Shown: positions 1 to 7,615 of the stretch, in pieces
How positions within the stretch are numbered: the first letter of the stretch is position 1
Layout of the letters: every line of letters begins with the position of its first letter
Origin: an uncultured Clostridia bacterium
GTDB lineage: Bacteria > Bacillota_A > Clostridia > Christensenellales > UBA1242
Length of the DNA stretch: 18,939 nt
Assembly (NCBI GenBank): GCA_947629895.1
Contig: CANRFP010000020.1
Span: 1-18,939 of the forward strand
Direction: 5' to 3'
Translations under genes and position numbers: made by a program
Notes under the pieces: generated by a model
What the model was told of the DNA's origin: nothing
The model's database searches: none
Seen by the model: the letters and a program-made list of their open reading frames with translations, nothing else

Positions 1-60
1 AGTGACAAGTCGATTGAGAGAGCGAAAGTTCTCGATAAAAAAAAGACCAAAAACAAATAA
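1..60 (+). CDS. C-terminal end of an unidentified upstream protein (partial)
   Basis: Frame 1 is open from the first base and ends at a TAA at 58-60, giving 19 residues that finish with a Lys-rich tail (KKKTKNK). It lies directly upstream of a strong intrinsic terminator, as expected for the last gene of a transcription unit. The fragment is too short to assign a family. Basic tails like this occur on many proteins, so I propose no function. Confidence 0.55.
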   Translation, partial: SDKSIERAKVLDKKKTKNK

Positions 61-85
61 CTAAACTTTAAACTATTTAAATTGT

Positions 86-119
86 AAAAAAAGACAGACC
101 AAACGGCCTGTCTTTTTTT
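86..119 (+). terminator. Rho-independent terminator of the upstream gene
   Basis: The hairpin pairs GACAG (93-97) with CTGTC (108-112). After one A-C mismatch it adds an inner CC/GG pairing (99-100 with 105-106) around an AAAC loop. A run of seven T follows at 113-119, and the A-run at 86-92 could extend the stem. It ends the upstream unit, so ddl should need its own promoter. Confidence 0.85.
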
Positions 120-130
120 ATTGTTTAGTT

Positions 131-160
131 TGAGATTCTTCGCTACGCTCAGAATGACAG
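131..160 (+). repeat. Short interspersed repeat A, copy 1
   Basis: A 30-nt element begins TGAGATTCTTCG and ends CAGAATGACAG. A second copy lies at 14456-14487 in the same orientation, differing only in the central bases and by two extra nucleotides. Internal complementarity (ATTCT/AGAAT and TGAG/CTCA) lets it fold weakly. From memory, similar GATTCTTCG...CAGAATGACA elements recur in intergenic DNA of many bacterial genomes. Its ATGACA end, with TATTAT 16 nt further on (176-181), could also serve as a weak promoter for ddl; that reading is speculative. Confidence 0.7.
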
Positions 161-194
161 CGGGTGTCTTTTAATTATTATAGAAAGAAGATGT

Positions 195-219
195 TTGATT
201 TTCTTTTGGTTACTTTTCT
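195..219 (+). repeat. Repeat B half-copy (25 nt)
   Basis: Positions 195-219 are identical to 243-267, a 25-nt exact direct repeat starting TTGATTTTCTTTTGG. This copy stops before the hairpin right arm and runs on into GCG and AT-rich sequence. It looks like a truncated copy of the full element at 242-288. A diverged inverted counterpart (20 of 25 bases) lies at 14359-14383. Confidence 0.75.
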
Positions 220-241
220 GCGAAAAATAAAAAAATAATTA

Positions 242-288
242 GTTGATTTTCTTTTGGTTACTTTTCTTTTTTCCAAAAGAAAAGTAAC
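242..288 (+). repeat. Repeat B full copy with perfect 14-bp hairpin
   Basis: A 15-nt tail (242-256) leads into a perfect hairpin: left arm 257-270 (GTTACTTTTCTTTT), loop TTCC (271-274), right arm 275-288. The reverse complement of this 47-nt unit matches 14283-14329 at 44 of 47 positions. Two of the three differences form a compensatory pair at the base of the stem. The rest of 61-337 holds the upstream terminator, repeat A, AT-rich sequence and the ddl ribosome binding site. I see no gene in it. Confidence 0.85.
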
Positions 289-337
289 AAAAGTAACCTG
301 AAAAGGAAAAAACTCATATATTCTCATAGGAGTTTTT

Positions 338-1441
338 ATGAGGAAAAAATGTTTGGTTGTTTATGGTGGAAAAAGTGTTGAACATGACATCTCGGTGATT
401 ACTGCCCTGCAAGCAGTGAGGTTTTTGCCAAAAGTTTATGAGCCAATTTTGGTTTACATAGACAAAAACGGCATTTGGTGGGTTGGCGACAACTTATCCG
501 ATTTGAATATCTATCAAAATTTTAGAAAATACGTTAAAAACGCAAAGCAAGTGACCTTTATTTTGGGCGAGAAAATTTTGCTTGCCAAAAAGAAAAACAA
601 ATTTGTGCATTACTGCGATGTTGGGGTGGTGCTTAACTGCTGTCATGGGCGAGTGGGCGAGGATGGTTGCCTCTCTGGAATTTTCGAAACTTGCGAAGTG
701 CCGCATTCTTCTTCCGGCGTGATGTCGGCTTCCGTGTGCATGGATAAAGTGATTATGAAAGACATTTTGAAAGCAAACAACATTCAAATTCCGGAATATG
801 TTCATTTTAACAAGTGCTCATATGACAAGGCGAAAGTTTTGAAAGCCATCAAATTTCCACTGATTGTAAAACCGGCAAATCTTGGCAGCAGCATTGGGAT
901 TTCTGTGTGCCACAACGAAAGCGAATTTGATAAGGCCGTGGAACTTGCCTTTTCTTTTGATACCAAAGTTTTGGTTGAAAAATTGGTGGAAAATTTGCGC
1001 GAGTTTAATTGCGCTTGCTTTTGTTATCACGGCGAGCACATTGTTTCAAGTGTTATGGAAGTGACCAAAAAAGATGAAATTTTCACCTTTGAAAACAAAT
1101 ATATTCAGCGTGGCGGAACAAGCAAAGAGGTGGAAAGAGGGCTTGCCAAGAAAATTCAGGCGCTAACGGAAAAAGTTTTTGAAATTTTGGACTGCAAAGG
1201 CGTTGTGCGTGTGGATTTTCTGTTTGATGAGGCAACGAAAACGCTTTTTGTGAACGAGGTGAACACGATTCCTGGCTCGCTTGCATTTTATTTGTTTAAG
1301 GACATAAAATTTGAAGAAATTTTAAACTCAATTTTGTCGCAGGGCGAAGAGGATATGGAAGAAAAACAAAACCTCATAACCACTTTTGACAGCGATGCGA
1401 TTAGGGTTTTTCAAGATTTTTCAGAAAGTGTGAAAAAGTGA
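338..1441 (+). CDS. ddl: D-alanine--D-alanine ligase (Ddl), possible altered specificity
   Basis: This cytosolic ATP-grasp ligase joins two D-alanines to make the dipeptide that MurF adds to UDP-MurNAc-tripeptide. The 367 residues are close to the usual length. Visible landmarks are the N-terminal YGGKSVEHDIS motif with catalytic Glu15, HGRVGEDG (103-110), the LGSSIGIS loop (182-189), and metal ligands Asp293, Glu307 and Asn309 in NEVNTIPGS. The start is set by AGGAG at 328-332, five bases before the ATG. The omega-loop reads IFTFENKY (248-255), so Phe249 appears to occupy the place of E. coli DdlB Tyr216. A short tail after residue 335 is poorly conserved. It is first in the wall-synthesis run, and 95 bp separate it from murE with no clear terminator between. 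Family is sure; D-Ala versus D-Lac preference is open. Confidence 0.93.
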   Translation: MRKKCLVVYGGKSVEHDISVITALQAVRFLPKVYEPILVYIDKNGIWWVGDNLSDLNIYQNFRKYVKNAKQVTFILGEKILLAKKKNKFVHYCDVGVVLNCCHGRVGEDGCLSGIFETCEVPHSSSGVMSASVCMDKVIMKDILKANNIQIPEYVHFNKCSYDKAKVLKAIKFPLIVKPANLGSSIGISVCHNESEFDKAVELAFSFDTKVLVEKLVENLREFNCACFCYHGEHIVSSVMEVTKKDEIFTFENKYIQRGGTSKEVERGLAKKIQALTEKVFEILDCKGVVRVDFLFDEATKTLFVNEVNTIPGSLAFYLFKDIKFEEILNSILSQGEEDMEEKQNLITTFDSDAIRVFQDFSESVKK

Positions 1442-1536
1442 TGTGATTTTTGTCAAAATTTCACTAATTTTGTCATGGTGGCTGAATTTGCATTGGCATA
1501 TATTAAAATACTTCATATTTTAATTGGGAGGCAGTT

Positions 1537-2976
1537 ATGCAATTAAAAAATCTTGTTAAAAACGTCAAAAATTTTGGAGATTTGGAAATTTCAAACGTTT
1601 GCAGAGAGCATGAGAAAGTGAAGAAAAATGATGCTTTCTTTTGTTTTTCAAAGGACAAAGCCACCGCATTTGAAAGGTGTGAAGCGGCTTTAAAAAACGG
1701 CGCCGCTGTTTGCTTTTCCCATTTCGATTTTGAAAATGAACGCATACTGAAAACGAACGACCCTCGCAGCTTGTTTGCCAAAGCGTGTGCGGCGTTTTAT
1801 GACAGAGTTTGCGATAATTTGAAAATTGTTGGCATAACGGGAACGAATGGCAAAACAACAACCTCTTATATAATTGCCGAAATGCTTAAACGCAATGGGA
1901 AAAAAGTGGGAATAATTGGCACAAGTGGCGTGGTTTATGGCGGAAAATCTTATGACTGCCCGCTCACAACGCCAGACGCTGATTTTTTGCACAAAACTTT
2001 TAAAGATATGGCTGATGTGGGTGTGGAATATGTGATTATGGAGGTTTCTGCCCATGCCATCGAACAAAAAAGAATTGATGGAATTAAGTTTGAAGTTGGA
2101 GTTTTGACAAACATCACGCAAGACCACTTGGATTATTTCAAAACACTTGATGCTTATGCACAAACAAAACTTTCATTTTTCACCAAAGAGCATATGAAAA
2201 GAGCGATTATTTGCGCCGATGACAACATCGCTTTTAATTTTTTGCCAAAGTGCAGAGTGCCTTATCAAACTTATGGAATTTTAAGTCCAAGCGACACCTT
2301 TGCGATTGATATTTTATGTTCGATGACAGGCACGCGTTTTGTTGCCAATGTTTGTGATGAAGTTGTGGATATAAAAACAAATTTGATTGGAAAATATAAC
2401 GTTTACAACTCGCTTGCCTCTCTTGCAGTTTGCAAATGTCTTGGCCTTAACAGCAAAGAACTTGCGCTTGGCATGAATTTTATAAATCCTGTTGAGGGGC
2501 GGTTTAATGTGTTTAATATTGACGGGAAGTTTGTTGTGGTGGACTATGCACATTCGCCAGACAGCCTTATGAATGTTTTAACAACAGCCAAAAATCTTAC
2601 AGACAAAAAGGTTTTTGTTGTTTTTGGATGCGGAGGAAATCGGGACAGGGATAAGCGTGGAAAGATGGGCAGAATTGCCGAAAATTTTGCCGATTTTGTG
2701 TGTTTGACAGACGACAACCCTCGATTTGAAGAAGAGATGGACATTATAAAAGAGATTGAAAGCGGCATGAAAAAAGGCCATTTTGTGGAGCCGGACAGAA
2801 GAGTGGCAATAACAAAAATGATTTCTTTGGCAAGACCGGGTGACATTGTTGTGATTGCTGGCAAGGGCGCAGAGAAATATCAAGAAATAAAAGGGCAAAA
2901 ATATCCATATAATGATTATGACGTGATTTATTCTTACAGCAATTCGACCAAAGGTGGTTACAAGGAGTTGTCATGA
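1537..2976 (+). CDS. murE: UDP-MurNAc-L-Ala-D-Glu:meso-DAP ligase MurE
   Basis: Mur ligase that adds the third amino acid of the stem peptide in the cytosol, using ATP. It has 479 residues in the three-domain Mur arrangement. The P-loop GITGTNGKTT is at about 99-108. EVSAHAIEQKR and the TQDHLDYF block follow, then the AQTKLSFF segment with the Lys that is carbamylated in the family. The C-terminal half has VDYAHSPDSL and FGCGGNRDRDKR. DNPR at 393-396 is the signature of meso-diaminopimelate-adding enzymes, so the wall should be of the DAP type. GGGAGG lies just before the ATG. Upstream, TAAAAT at 1504-1509 with CTGAAT 16 nt earlier is a weak promoter candidate. The stop overlaps the mraY start (ATGA). 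murF, often next in this order, is absent. Confidence 0.96.
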   Translation: MQLKNLVKNVKNFGDLEISNVCREHEKVKKNDAFFCFSKDKATAFERCEAALKNGAAVCFSHFDFENERILKTNDPRSLFAKACAAFYDRVCDNLKIVGITGTNGKTTTSYIIAEMLKRNGKKVGIIGTSGVVYGGKSYDCPLTTPDADFLHKTFKDMADVGVEYVIMEVSAHAIEQKRIDGIKFEVGVLTNITQDHLDYFKTLDAYAQTKLSFFTKEHMKRAIICADDNIAFNFLPKCRVPYQTYGILSPSDTFAIDILCSMTGTRFVANVCDEVVDIKTNLIGKYNVYNSLASLAVCKCLGLNSKELALGMNFINPVEGRFNVFNIDGKFVVVDYAHSPDSLMNVLTTAKNLTDKKVFVVFGCGGNRDRDKRGKMGRIAENFADFVCLTDDNPRFEEEMDIIKEIESGMKKGHFVEPDRRVAITKMISLARPGDIVVIAGKGAEKYQEIKGQKYPYNDYDVIYSYSNSTKGGYKELS

Positions 2977-3938
2977 CGATAAGATTTTTGATATGTGGGC
3001 TTTTTTGCCTTTGTTTTGCCACGCTCATAGCGCCTGTGGTGCTTATGATTTGCAAAAAGTTAAAAGCCTCACAAAGCATTTTGCAATATGTGGACAAGCA
3101 CAAATCTAAGGAAGGAACGCCAACAATGGGCGGGCTGATTTTTCTTTTGACAACGCTTTTTTCTGCCTGCTTTATGCTTAAATACAACGCTTTTTTGGCG
3201 TGGTTTACGCTTGCAGTGACTTTTTGTTATGCACTTTTGGGCTTTTTGGACGATTTTTTGAAAATTCACAACCATCACAATGAAGGGCTTAAACCCTATC
3301 AAAAAATTGTTGGACAAGTTGGCATTGCGCTTGTGATTGCGGCGTTTTGCTATATGTCGGGCTACACCACTTTGAGATTTTTTGGACTTGAATTTGACAT
3401 CGGGTGGGCGGTTATTCCTCTCATAATTTTGGTTATGGTGGCAACTGTGAACAGCGTCAACCTCACTGATGGACTTGACGGGCTGGCCGGCGGGGTTTGC
3501 TTTGTTTACTGCCTTGTGTTTGGAATTATTTTGGCGTGTTTTGGACTTTCCGAATATCAAAACATGGCGATGCTTTGTTTTGGTATGAGCGGGGCGCTTT
3601 TGGGCTTTTTGATTTTCAACTGCTTTCCAGCAAAAATTTTTATGGGTGACACCGGCTCGCTTGCACTTGGCGGCTTTATTGGCATAACCGCCGTTTTGTC
3701 GGGGTTAGAACTGCTTTTGCCAATTATGGGCATTATGTTTGTGCTTTCGGCGCTGTCGGACATCATTCAAGTGTTGCATTACAAGCGCACCAAAAAGCGA
3801 GTGTTTTTGATGGCGCCACTTCATCATCATTTTGAGAAAAAGGGAGTGCATGAAAACAGAATTGTTGTAGTATATATAGTAATAACTGCGGCAGTTTGCG
3901 TTGGGGTTCTTGCAGGAGTTCTTGCCGCTGGAATTTAG
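2973..3938 (+). CDS. mraY: Phospho-N-acetylmuramoyl-pentapeptide transferase MraY
   Basis: Integral membrane enzyme that transfers phospho-MurNAc-pentapeptide to undecaprenyl phosphate, forming lipid I. Its 321 residues and about ten hydrophobic segments fit the family. Diagnostic motifs are DKHKSKEGTPTMGG early on, the Asp-rich NLTDGLDGLAGG, GDTGSLALGG, and the cytoplasmic APLHHHFEKKG His motif. AAGGAG precedes the ATG, which overlaps the murE stop, so translation is probably coupled. murD follows after 14 bp. Nothing about the protein itself looks unusual. Confidence 0.97.
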   Translation: MTIRFLICGLFCLCFATLIAPVVLMICKKLKASQSILQYVDKHKSKEGTPTMGGLIFLLTTLFSACFMLKYNAFLAWFTLAVTFCYALLGFLDDFLKIHNHHNEGLKPYQKIVGQVGIALVIAAFCYMSGYTTLRFFGLEFDIGWAVIPLIILVMVATVNSVNLTDGLDGLAGGVCFVYCLVFGIILACFGLSEYQNMAMLCFGMSGALLGFLIFNCFPAKIFMGDTGSLALGGFIGITAVLSGLELLLPIMGIMFVLSALSDIIQVLHYKRTKKRVFLMAPLHHHFEKKGVHENRIVVVYIVITAAVCVGVLAGVLAAGI

Positions 3939-3952
3939 CCAAAGGTAGGATT

Positions 3953-5242
3953 ATGAAAGTTAAGAACAAAAATGTTTTGGTGTATGGGCTTGGCGACAGT
4001 GGACGAGCAGCCATAAATCTTTTGAGAAAACACAAGGCGCACGTGAGTTTTTATGATGACAACTTGGCGTTTAGGGAATATGTTGGCTTTGAAAGAGAGC
4101 CTCAAAAACAGGACTATGATTTTGTTGTGATTAGCCCTGGCATCAAGTGCATTGGCAATTCGCTTTTGGAAAATTTTAGAGAGAGAAAAATTCCAATTTT
4201 CAGCGAACTTGACCTTGCATATTTTTTCAGCAAAGGAAAAATTGTTGCCATAACAGGCACAAATGGAAAGACAACTGTCAGCATGTTAACAAACAAAATT
4301 TTGCGTGCGGCGGGCTATAAAACTTTTTTGTGCGGGAACATTGGGCTTCCATTTTCGGCGGTGTGTGAAGAAACCACAAAGGACAGTGTGACGGTTTGCG
4401 AAGTGAGCAATTTTCAACTTGAGACAACCAATTTTTTTCATCCACACATTGCTTGCATTTTAAATTTGAAGCCCGACCATTTGGACAGGCATGGCAGTTT
4501 TGGGGAGTATGTTGAGGTTAAAAGCAGAATAGCAAAAAACATGAAATTGCGTGACACCTTAATTTTGAATTTTGACGATGAAATCACAAAATTGTTAAAA
4601 ATTCACAAAAAAATCGAGTTTTTTTCAAAAAATAGGCTGAAAAAAGGTGTTTTTTTGTGGAAAAGTGCAATTTTTGTTAATAAAAAAAATGTTTTGGATG
4701 TGAAAGATATTCCTCTTAAAGGCGAAAAAAATTTGGAGAATGTGCTTGCAAGTGTTGCCATATGTTCACATTTTAAAGTGAGCGAAAATGCAATTTTTGA
4801 TGCTGTCACAAATTTCACTCCGGCATCGCATAGAATGGAAGTTTTGGGAGAAATGAATGGCGTGACCTATGTTGATGACAGCAAAGCCACAAATGTTGCA
4901 TCAACTGTTGCCTGCGTTGAGGCCTTCTCTGACAAGCCAATTTTTTTGCTTATGGGCGGGAGGGGAAAAGAGATAAGTTATGACGATTTTTTCTCTTTAA
5001 AATTTCCTTTAAAAAAAGTTGTTTGCTTTGGTGAAGAGAGCAATAAAATTTTTGAAAGTGCAAAAAAATTTGGCTATGATGCGATAAGTTTTGAAAAATT
5101 TGACGATGCAGTTTTGTGGTGCATCAACAATTGTGAAAGTGGCGATTTTTGCATATTAAGTCCTGCGTGTTCAAGTTTTGATGAATTTTTATCTTACGCC
5201 GAAAGGGGAGAGCGTTTTAAAGGGCTGGTGCTTGGGTTATGA
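3953..5242 (+). CDS. murD: UDP-MurNAc-L-alanine:D-glutamate ligase MurD
   Basis: Cytosolic Mur ligase that adds D-glutamate to UDP-MurNAc-L-Ala. I chose the ATG at 3953 (MKVKNKNVLVYGLGDSG), giving 429 residues. The frame is open further upstream, but that part would overlap mraY and has no family similarity. The N-terminal Rossmann-like UDP-binding domain is followed by the P-loop TGTNGKTT (101-108) and NLKPDHLDRHG. VDDSKATN, MGGRGKEISYDDF and the C-terminal SPACSSFDEF complete the family set. A modest GGTAGGA sits before the start. The stop overlaps the ftsW start (ATGA). The middle region has several Lys/Phe-rich stretches in unusually A/T-rich DNA (about 4600-4700), but the frame is intact. 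Confidence 0.95.
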   Translation: MKVKNKNVLVYGLGDSGRAAINLLRKHKAHVSFYDDNLAFREYVGFEREPQKQDYDFVVISPGIKCIGNSLLENFRERKIPIFSELDLAYFFSKGKIVAITGTNGKTTVSMLTNKILRAAGYKTFLCGNIGLPFSAVCEETTKDSVTVCEVSNFQLETTNFFHPHIACILNLKPDHLDRHGSFGEYVEVKSRIAKNMKLRDTLILNFDDEITKLLKIHKKIEFFSKNRLKKGVFLWKSAIFVNKKNVLDVKDIPLKGEKNLENVLASVAICSHFKVSENAIFDAVTNFTPASHRMEVLGEMNGVTYVDDSKATNVASTVACVEAFSDKPIFLLMGGRGKEISYDDFFSLKFPLKKVVCFGEESNKIFESAKKFGYDAISFEKFDDAVLWCINNCESGDFCILSPACSSFDEFLSYAERGERFKGLVLGL

Positions 5243-6351
5243 AAAACAAGCTTTCAAGAAGGGAAATTTATGTCGTTTTGCTTGTGCTTTCTCTTGTTGT
5301 TTTTGGCTGCATTATGGTTTACAGCGCAAGCAGTTATTCGGCAAATTATCATTATCACAACCAATTTTTCTTTTTATACAAACAAATTTTTGGGGTTGTG
5401 CTTGGCGTTTTTGCCATGTTTTTCTTTGCATTTTTTGATTATCATCTGTTGAAAAAGTTTAAGTATTACATTCTTATTGGCAGCATTGTTTTGCTTGTGT
5501 TGGTGTTTATTCCAGGCCTTGGCGTGCAAAGTTATGGGGCAAATCGCTGGGTGAGAATTTTGGGGATTTCCATTCAACCTTCGGAAGTGGCAAAGTTTGC
5601 TTTGGTGTTGTTTTTGGCATGTTTTCTGTCTGAAAATCATGAAAAAATAAAATCTTTTAAAGGGCTTATTGTTCCGCTTGCGGTGGCGGGCGTTTTGTGT
5701 TTGCTTGTGATAATTGAGCCATCAATGAGCGTGACAATGTGTTTGGCACTTGTGACGTTTTTCATGCTTATCTTGGGCGGAATGAGCAAAAAGCACACGC
5801 TTATGTTTTCTGGCGTGGGGGCTTGCGCTGTGCCAATTCTAATCTTTCTTGAACCATATCGCTTGAAGAGGTTGTTTGCGTTTATTGACCCTTGGGCAAC
5901 GCCTCAAGGCGAGGGTTTTCAACTCATTCAATCTTTATACGGGCTGGGCAATGGAGGCTGGTTTGGCGTGGGGCTGTTTAATTCAAGGCAGAAATATCTG
6001 TTTTTGCCTTTTGCAGAATCCGATTTCATTTTTTCCATTATAGGTGAAGAAATTGGTTTTTTTGGATGCCTTATTCTCATTGCTGCCTTCTTGGCTTTGG
6101 TGCTTTTGCTGTTTAAAATTGGGTTGAATGCAAAAGACCGTTTTGGCTGCTTGCTCGCGTGCGGAGTTGGGATTGTTATTGCAGTGCAAACGCTTTTAAA
6201 CATTGCTGTGGTGACGGGCAGCATTCCTCCAACGGGCTTGCCACTGCCATTCATTTCAAGCGGCGGAACTTCTGTTGCGGTGTTTATGGCGGGCGTGGGC
6301 GTGGCGCTTTCGGTCAGCCGTCACAGCAGACGAACAACGCAAATGGCATAA
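5239..6351 (+). CDS. ftsW: SEDS-family septal peptidoglycan polymerase FtsW
   Basis: Polytopic membrane glycosyltransferase that polymerises lipid II at the septum together with a class B penicillin-binding protein. The 370 residues contain about ten hydrophobic helices. SEDS hallmarks are RWVRILGISIQPSEVAKF, the long extracellular loop with GNGGWFGVGLFNSRQKYLFLPFAESDFIFSIIGEE (split here only for description), and the C-terminal PPTGLPLPFISSGGTS. A SpoVE or RodA identity is possible, since these paralogues look alike. The place next to murD and ahead of murA/divIB favours FtsW or SpoVE. Its start overlaps the murD stop and the upstream ribosome site is weak, pointing to coupled translation. 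murG and murC, which often follow in this order, are missing. Confidence 0.92.
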   Translation: MKNKLSRREIYVVLLVLSLVVFGCIMVYSASSYSANYHYHNQFFFLYKQIFGVVLGVFAMFFFAFFDYHLLKKFKYYILIGSIVLLVLVFIPGLGVQSYGANRWVRILGISIQPSEVAKFALVLFLACFLSENHEKIKSFKGLIVPLAVAGVLCLLVIIEPSMSVTMCLALVTFFMLILGGMSKKHTLMFSGVGACAVPILIFLEPYRLKRLFAFIDPWATPQGEGFQLIQSLYGLGNGGWFGVGLFNSRQKYLFLPFAESDFIFSIIGEEIGFFGCLILIAAFLALVLLLFKIGLNAKDRFGCLLACGVGIVIAVQTLLNIAVVTGSIPPTGLPLPFISSGGTSVAVFMAGVGVALSVSRHSRRTTQMA

Positions 6352-6367
6352 ACATAGAATGGTTAAT

Positions 6368-7615
6368 ATGGAAGAAAAACTGATTATAAACGGCGGAAAA
6401 AAACTTGTTGGAAGTGTGCAAGTGGATGCCTCAAAAAATCCGATTTTGTGCGCTTGCACTCTATGTGAGGGGGAAGTTTTAATAAAAAATTTTGTTGAGC
6501 TTTCAGACACAAATGTTATGCGGGAAATTTTGGAGGTTTTAAACATTCAAACAACGCTGTCTGGAAGCGAACTATACATAAATGCAACAGATGTTAAAAA
6601 TGCAAAAATCTCGCACGAATTGACGGGCAAACTTCGTGCATCAATTTTCACTTTGGGTGCTCTTTTGGGAAGATTTAGAAGTGCCGTGATTGCACATCCT
6701 GGCGGATGCAAAATTGGGCTTAGGCCAATAGATATTTTTTTGAAATCTTTTAGAAAACTTGGGGCAAAGATTATCGAAAGGCACGGCTATCTTTATTGCA
6801 ACGGCGAAAACTTAAAGTCTGGCGAGGTGATTTTGGATTTTCCAAGTGTGGGTGCAACTGAAAGTTTGATTATGTGTGCAACTTTGCTTGACGGGGAAAC
6901 AACCTTGAAAAATGTTGCAAAAGAGCCGGAAATTGTTGATTTACAAAACTTTTTAAACAGCATGGGCGCAAAAATATTTGGAGCGGGGACAGATTGCATA
7001 AAAATTTGCGGTGTGAAAAAGTTGCACGGCACAAAGTTTGAGGTTATGCCAGACAGAATTGTTGCCGGAACATATCTTTTGGCGGTTGCAACTTGTGGCG
7101 GGGACTGCATTGTGGAAAAAGCACTTGCAAGGCACAATGAAAGTTTGATTTCTTTTCTTAAACAAACTGCTTGCGTTCTGGATGTGAAAAGTGATACAAT
7201 AAGAGTGAAAGCAAGAAAAAGGCTGAACTGTGTTGATAAAATTCAAACGCTGCCCTATCCATTTTTCCCAACCGATTTGCAGCCGCAAATGATGGCTTTG
7301 CAAAGTGTTTGCAAAGGCAGCTGCATAATTCAAGAAAATTTGTTTGAAAATCGGTTTGGGTGCGCTGGGGAACTTGTTAAAATGGGAGCAAACATTGAAA
7401 TAAAGGACAGAAACGCAATAATCAAAGGCGTGGAAACCTTGTATGGCGCAGATGTGTTTGCAACAGATTTGCGAGCCGGGGCGGCACTTGTGATTGCTGG
7501 GATGCGGGCGGAAGGCTACACCACAATTCACAATGTGGGCTTTATTGACAGAGGCTACTTTCAAATTGAGAAAAAATACGGCCTTTTGGGCGCTGATATA
7601 GTGAGGAAAAATTGA
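6368..7615 (+). CDS. murA: UDP-N-acetylglucosamine 1-carboxyvinyltransferase MurA
   Basis: Cytosolic enol-pyruvyl transferase that catalyses the first committed step of peptidoglycan synthesis and is the fosfomycin target. From the ATG at 6368 it has 415 residues; an in-frame ATG at 6359 would add three. Further upstream the frame only overlaps ftsW. Active-site residues are visible: Lys23 in DASKNPIL, Cys114 in HPGGCKIGLRPID, Asp303 in PTDLQPQ, and Arg369 in DLRAGAALV. The Cys (rather than Asp) at 114 predicts a fosfomycin-sensitive form. There is no good ribosome site, so it probably relies on read-through from ftsW 16 bp upstream. Bacillota often carry two murA copies, and this dcw-linked one could be either. 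Confidence 0.95.
   Translation: MEEKLIINGGKKLVGSVQVDASKNPILCACTLCEGEVLIKNFVELSDTNVMREILEVLNIQTTLSGSELYINATDVKNAKISHELTGKLRASIFTLGALLGRFRSAVIAHPGGCKIGLRPIDIFLKSFRKLGAKIIERHGYLYCNGENLKSGEVILDFPSVGATESLIMCATLLDGETTLKNVAKEPEIVDLQNFLNSMGAKIFGAGTDCIKICGVKKLHGTKFEVMPDRIVAGTYLLAVATCGGDCIVEKALARHNESLISFLKQTACVLDVKSDTIRVKARKRLNCVDKIQTLPYPFFPTDLQPQMMALQSVCKGSCIIQENLFENRFGCAGELVKMGANIEIKDRNAIIKGVETLYGADVFATDLRAGAALVIAGMRAEGYTTIHNVGFIDRGYFQIEKKYGLLGADIVRKN

Noticed and set aside
195..288. Possible CRISPR-like direct repeats
   Set aside because: Only two direct copies exist, one of them part of a hairpin element found inverted elsewhere. There is no regular spacer series and no cas gene.
1449..1457. TTTGTCAAA ahead of murE as a Spo0A box
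   Set aside because: It fits the consensus, but murE is a housekeeping gene, no suitable promoter lies at a sensible distance, and such matches are common in AT-rich spacers.
1690..2163. Antisense open frame of about 157 codons within murE
   Set aside because: Its composition follows from the murE codons on the other strand. It has no promoter, ribosome site or recognisable motif.
3896..3952. Upstream start for murD
   Set aside because: The extension overlaps mraY and is Arg/Ser/Cys-rich with no family match; the ATG at 3953 gives the normal MurD N-terminus.
6275..6358. Upstream start for murA
   Set aside because: The extension is ftsW read in another frame. Family similarity begins at EEKLIINGG.
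6953..7564. Long open frame of about 200 codons antisense to murA
   Set aside because: It lies opposite a clearly functional murA, is rich in Cys, His, Asn and Phe as expected of a reversed AT-rich gene, and shows no domain or ribosome site.
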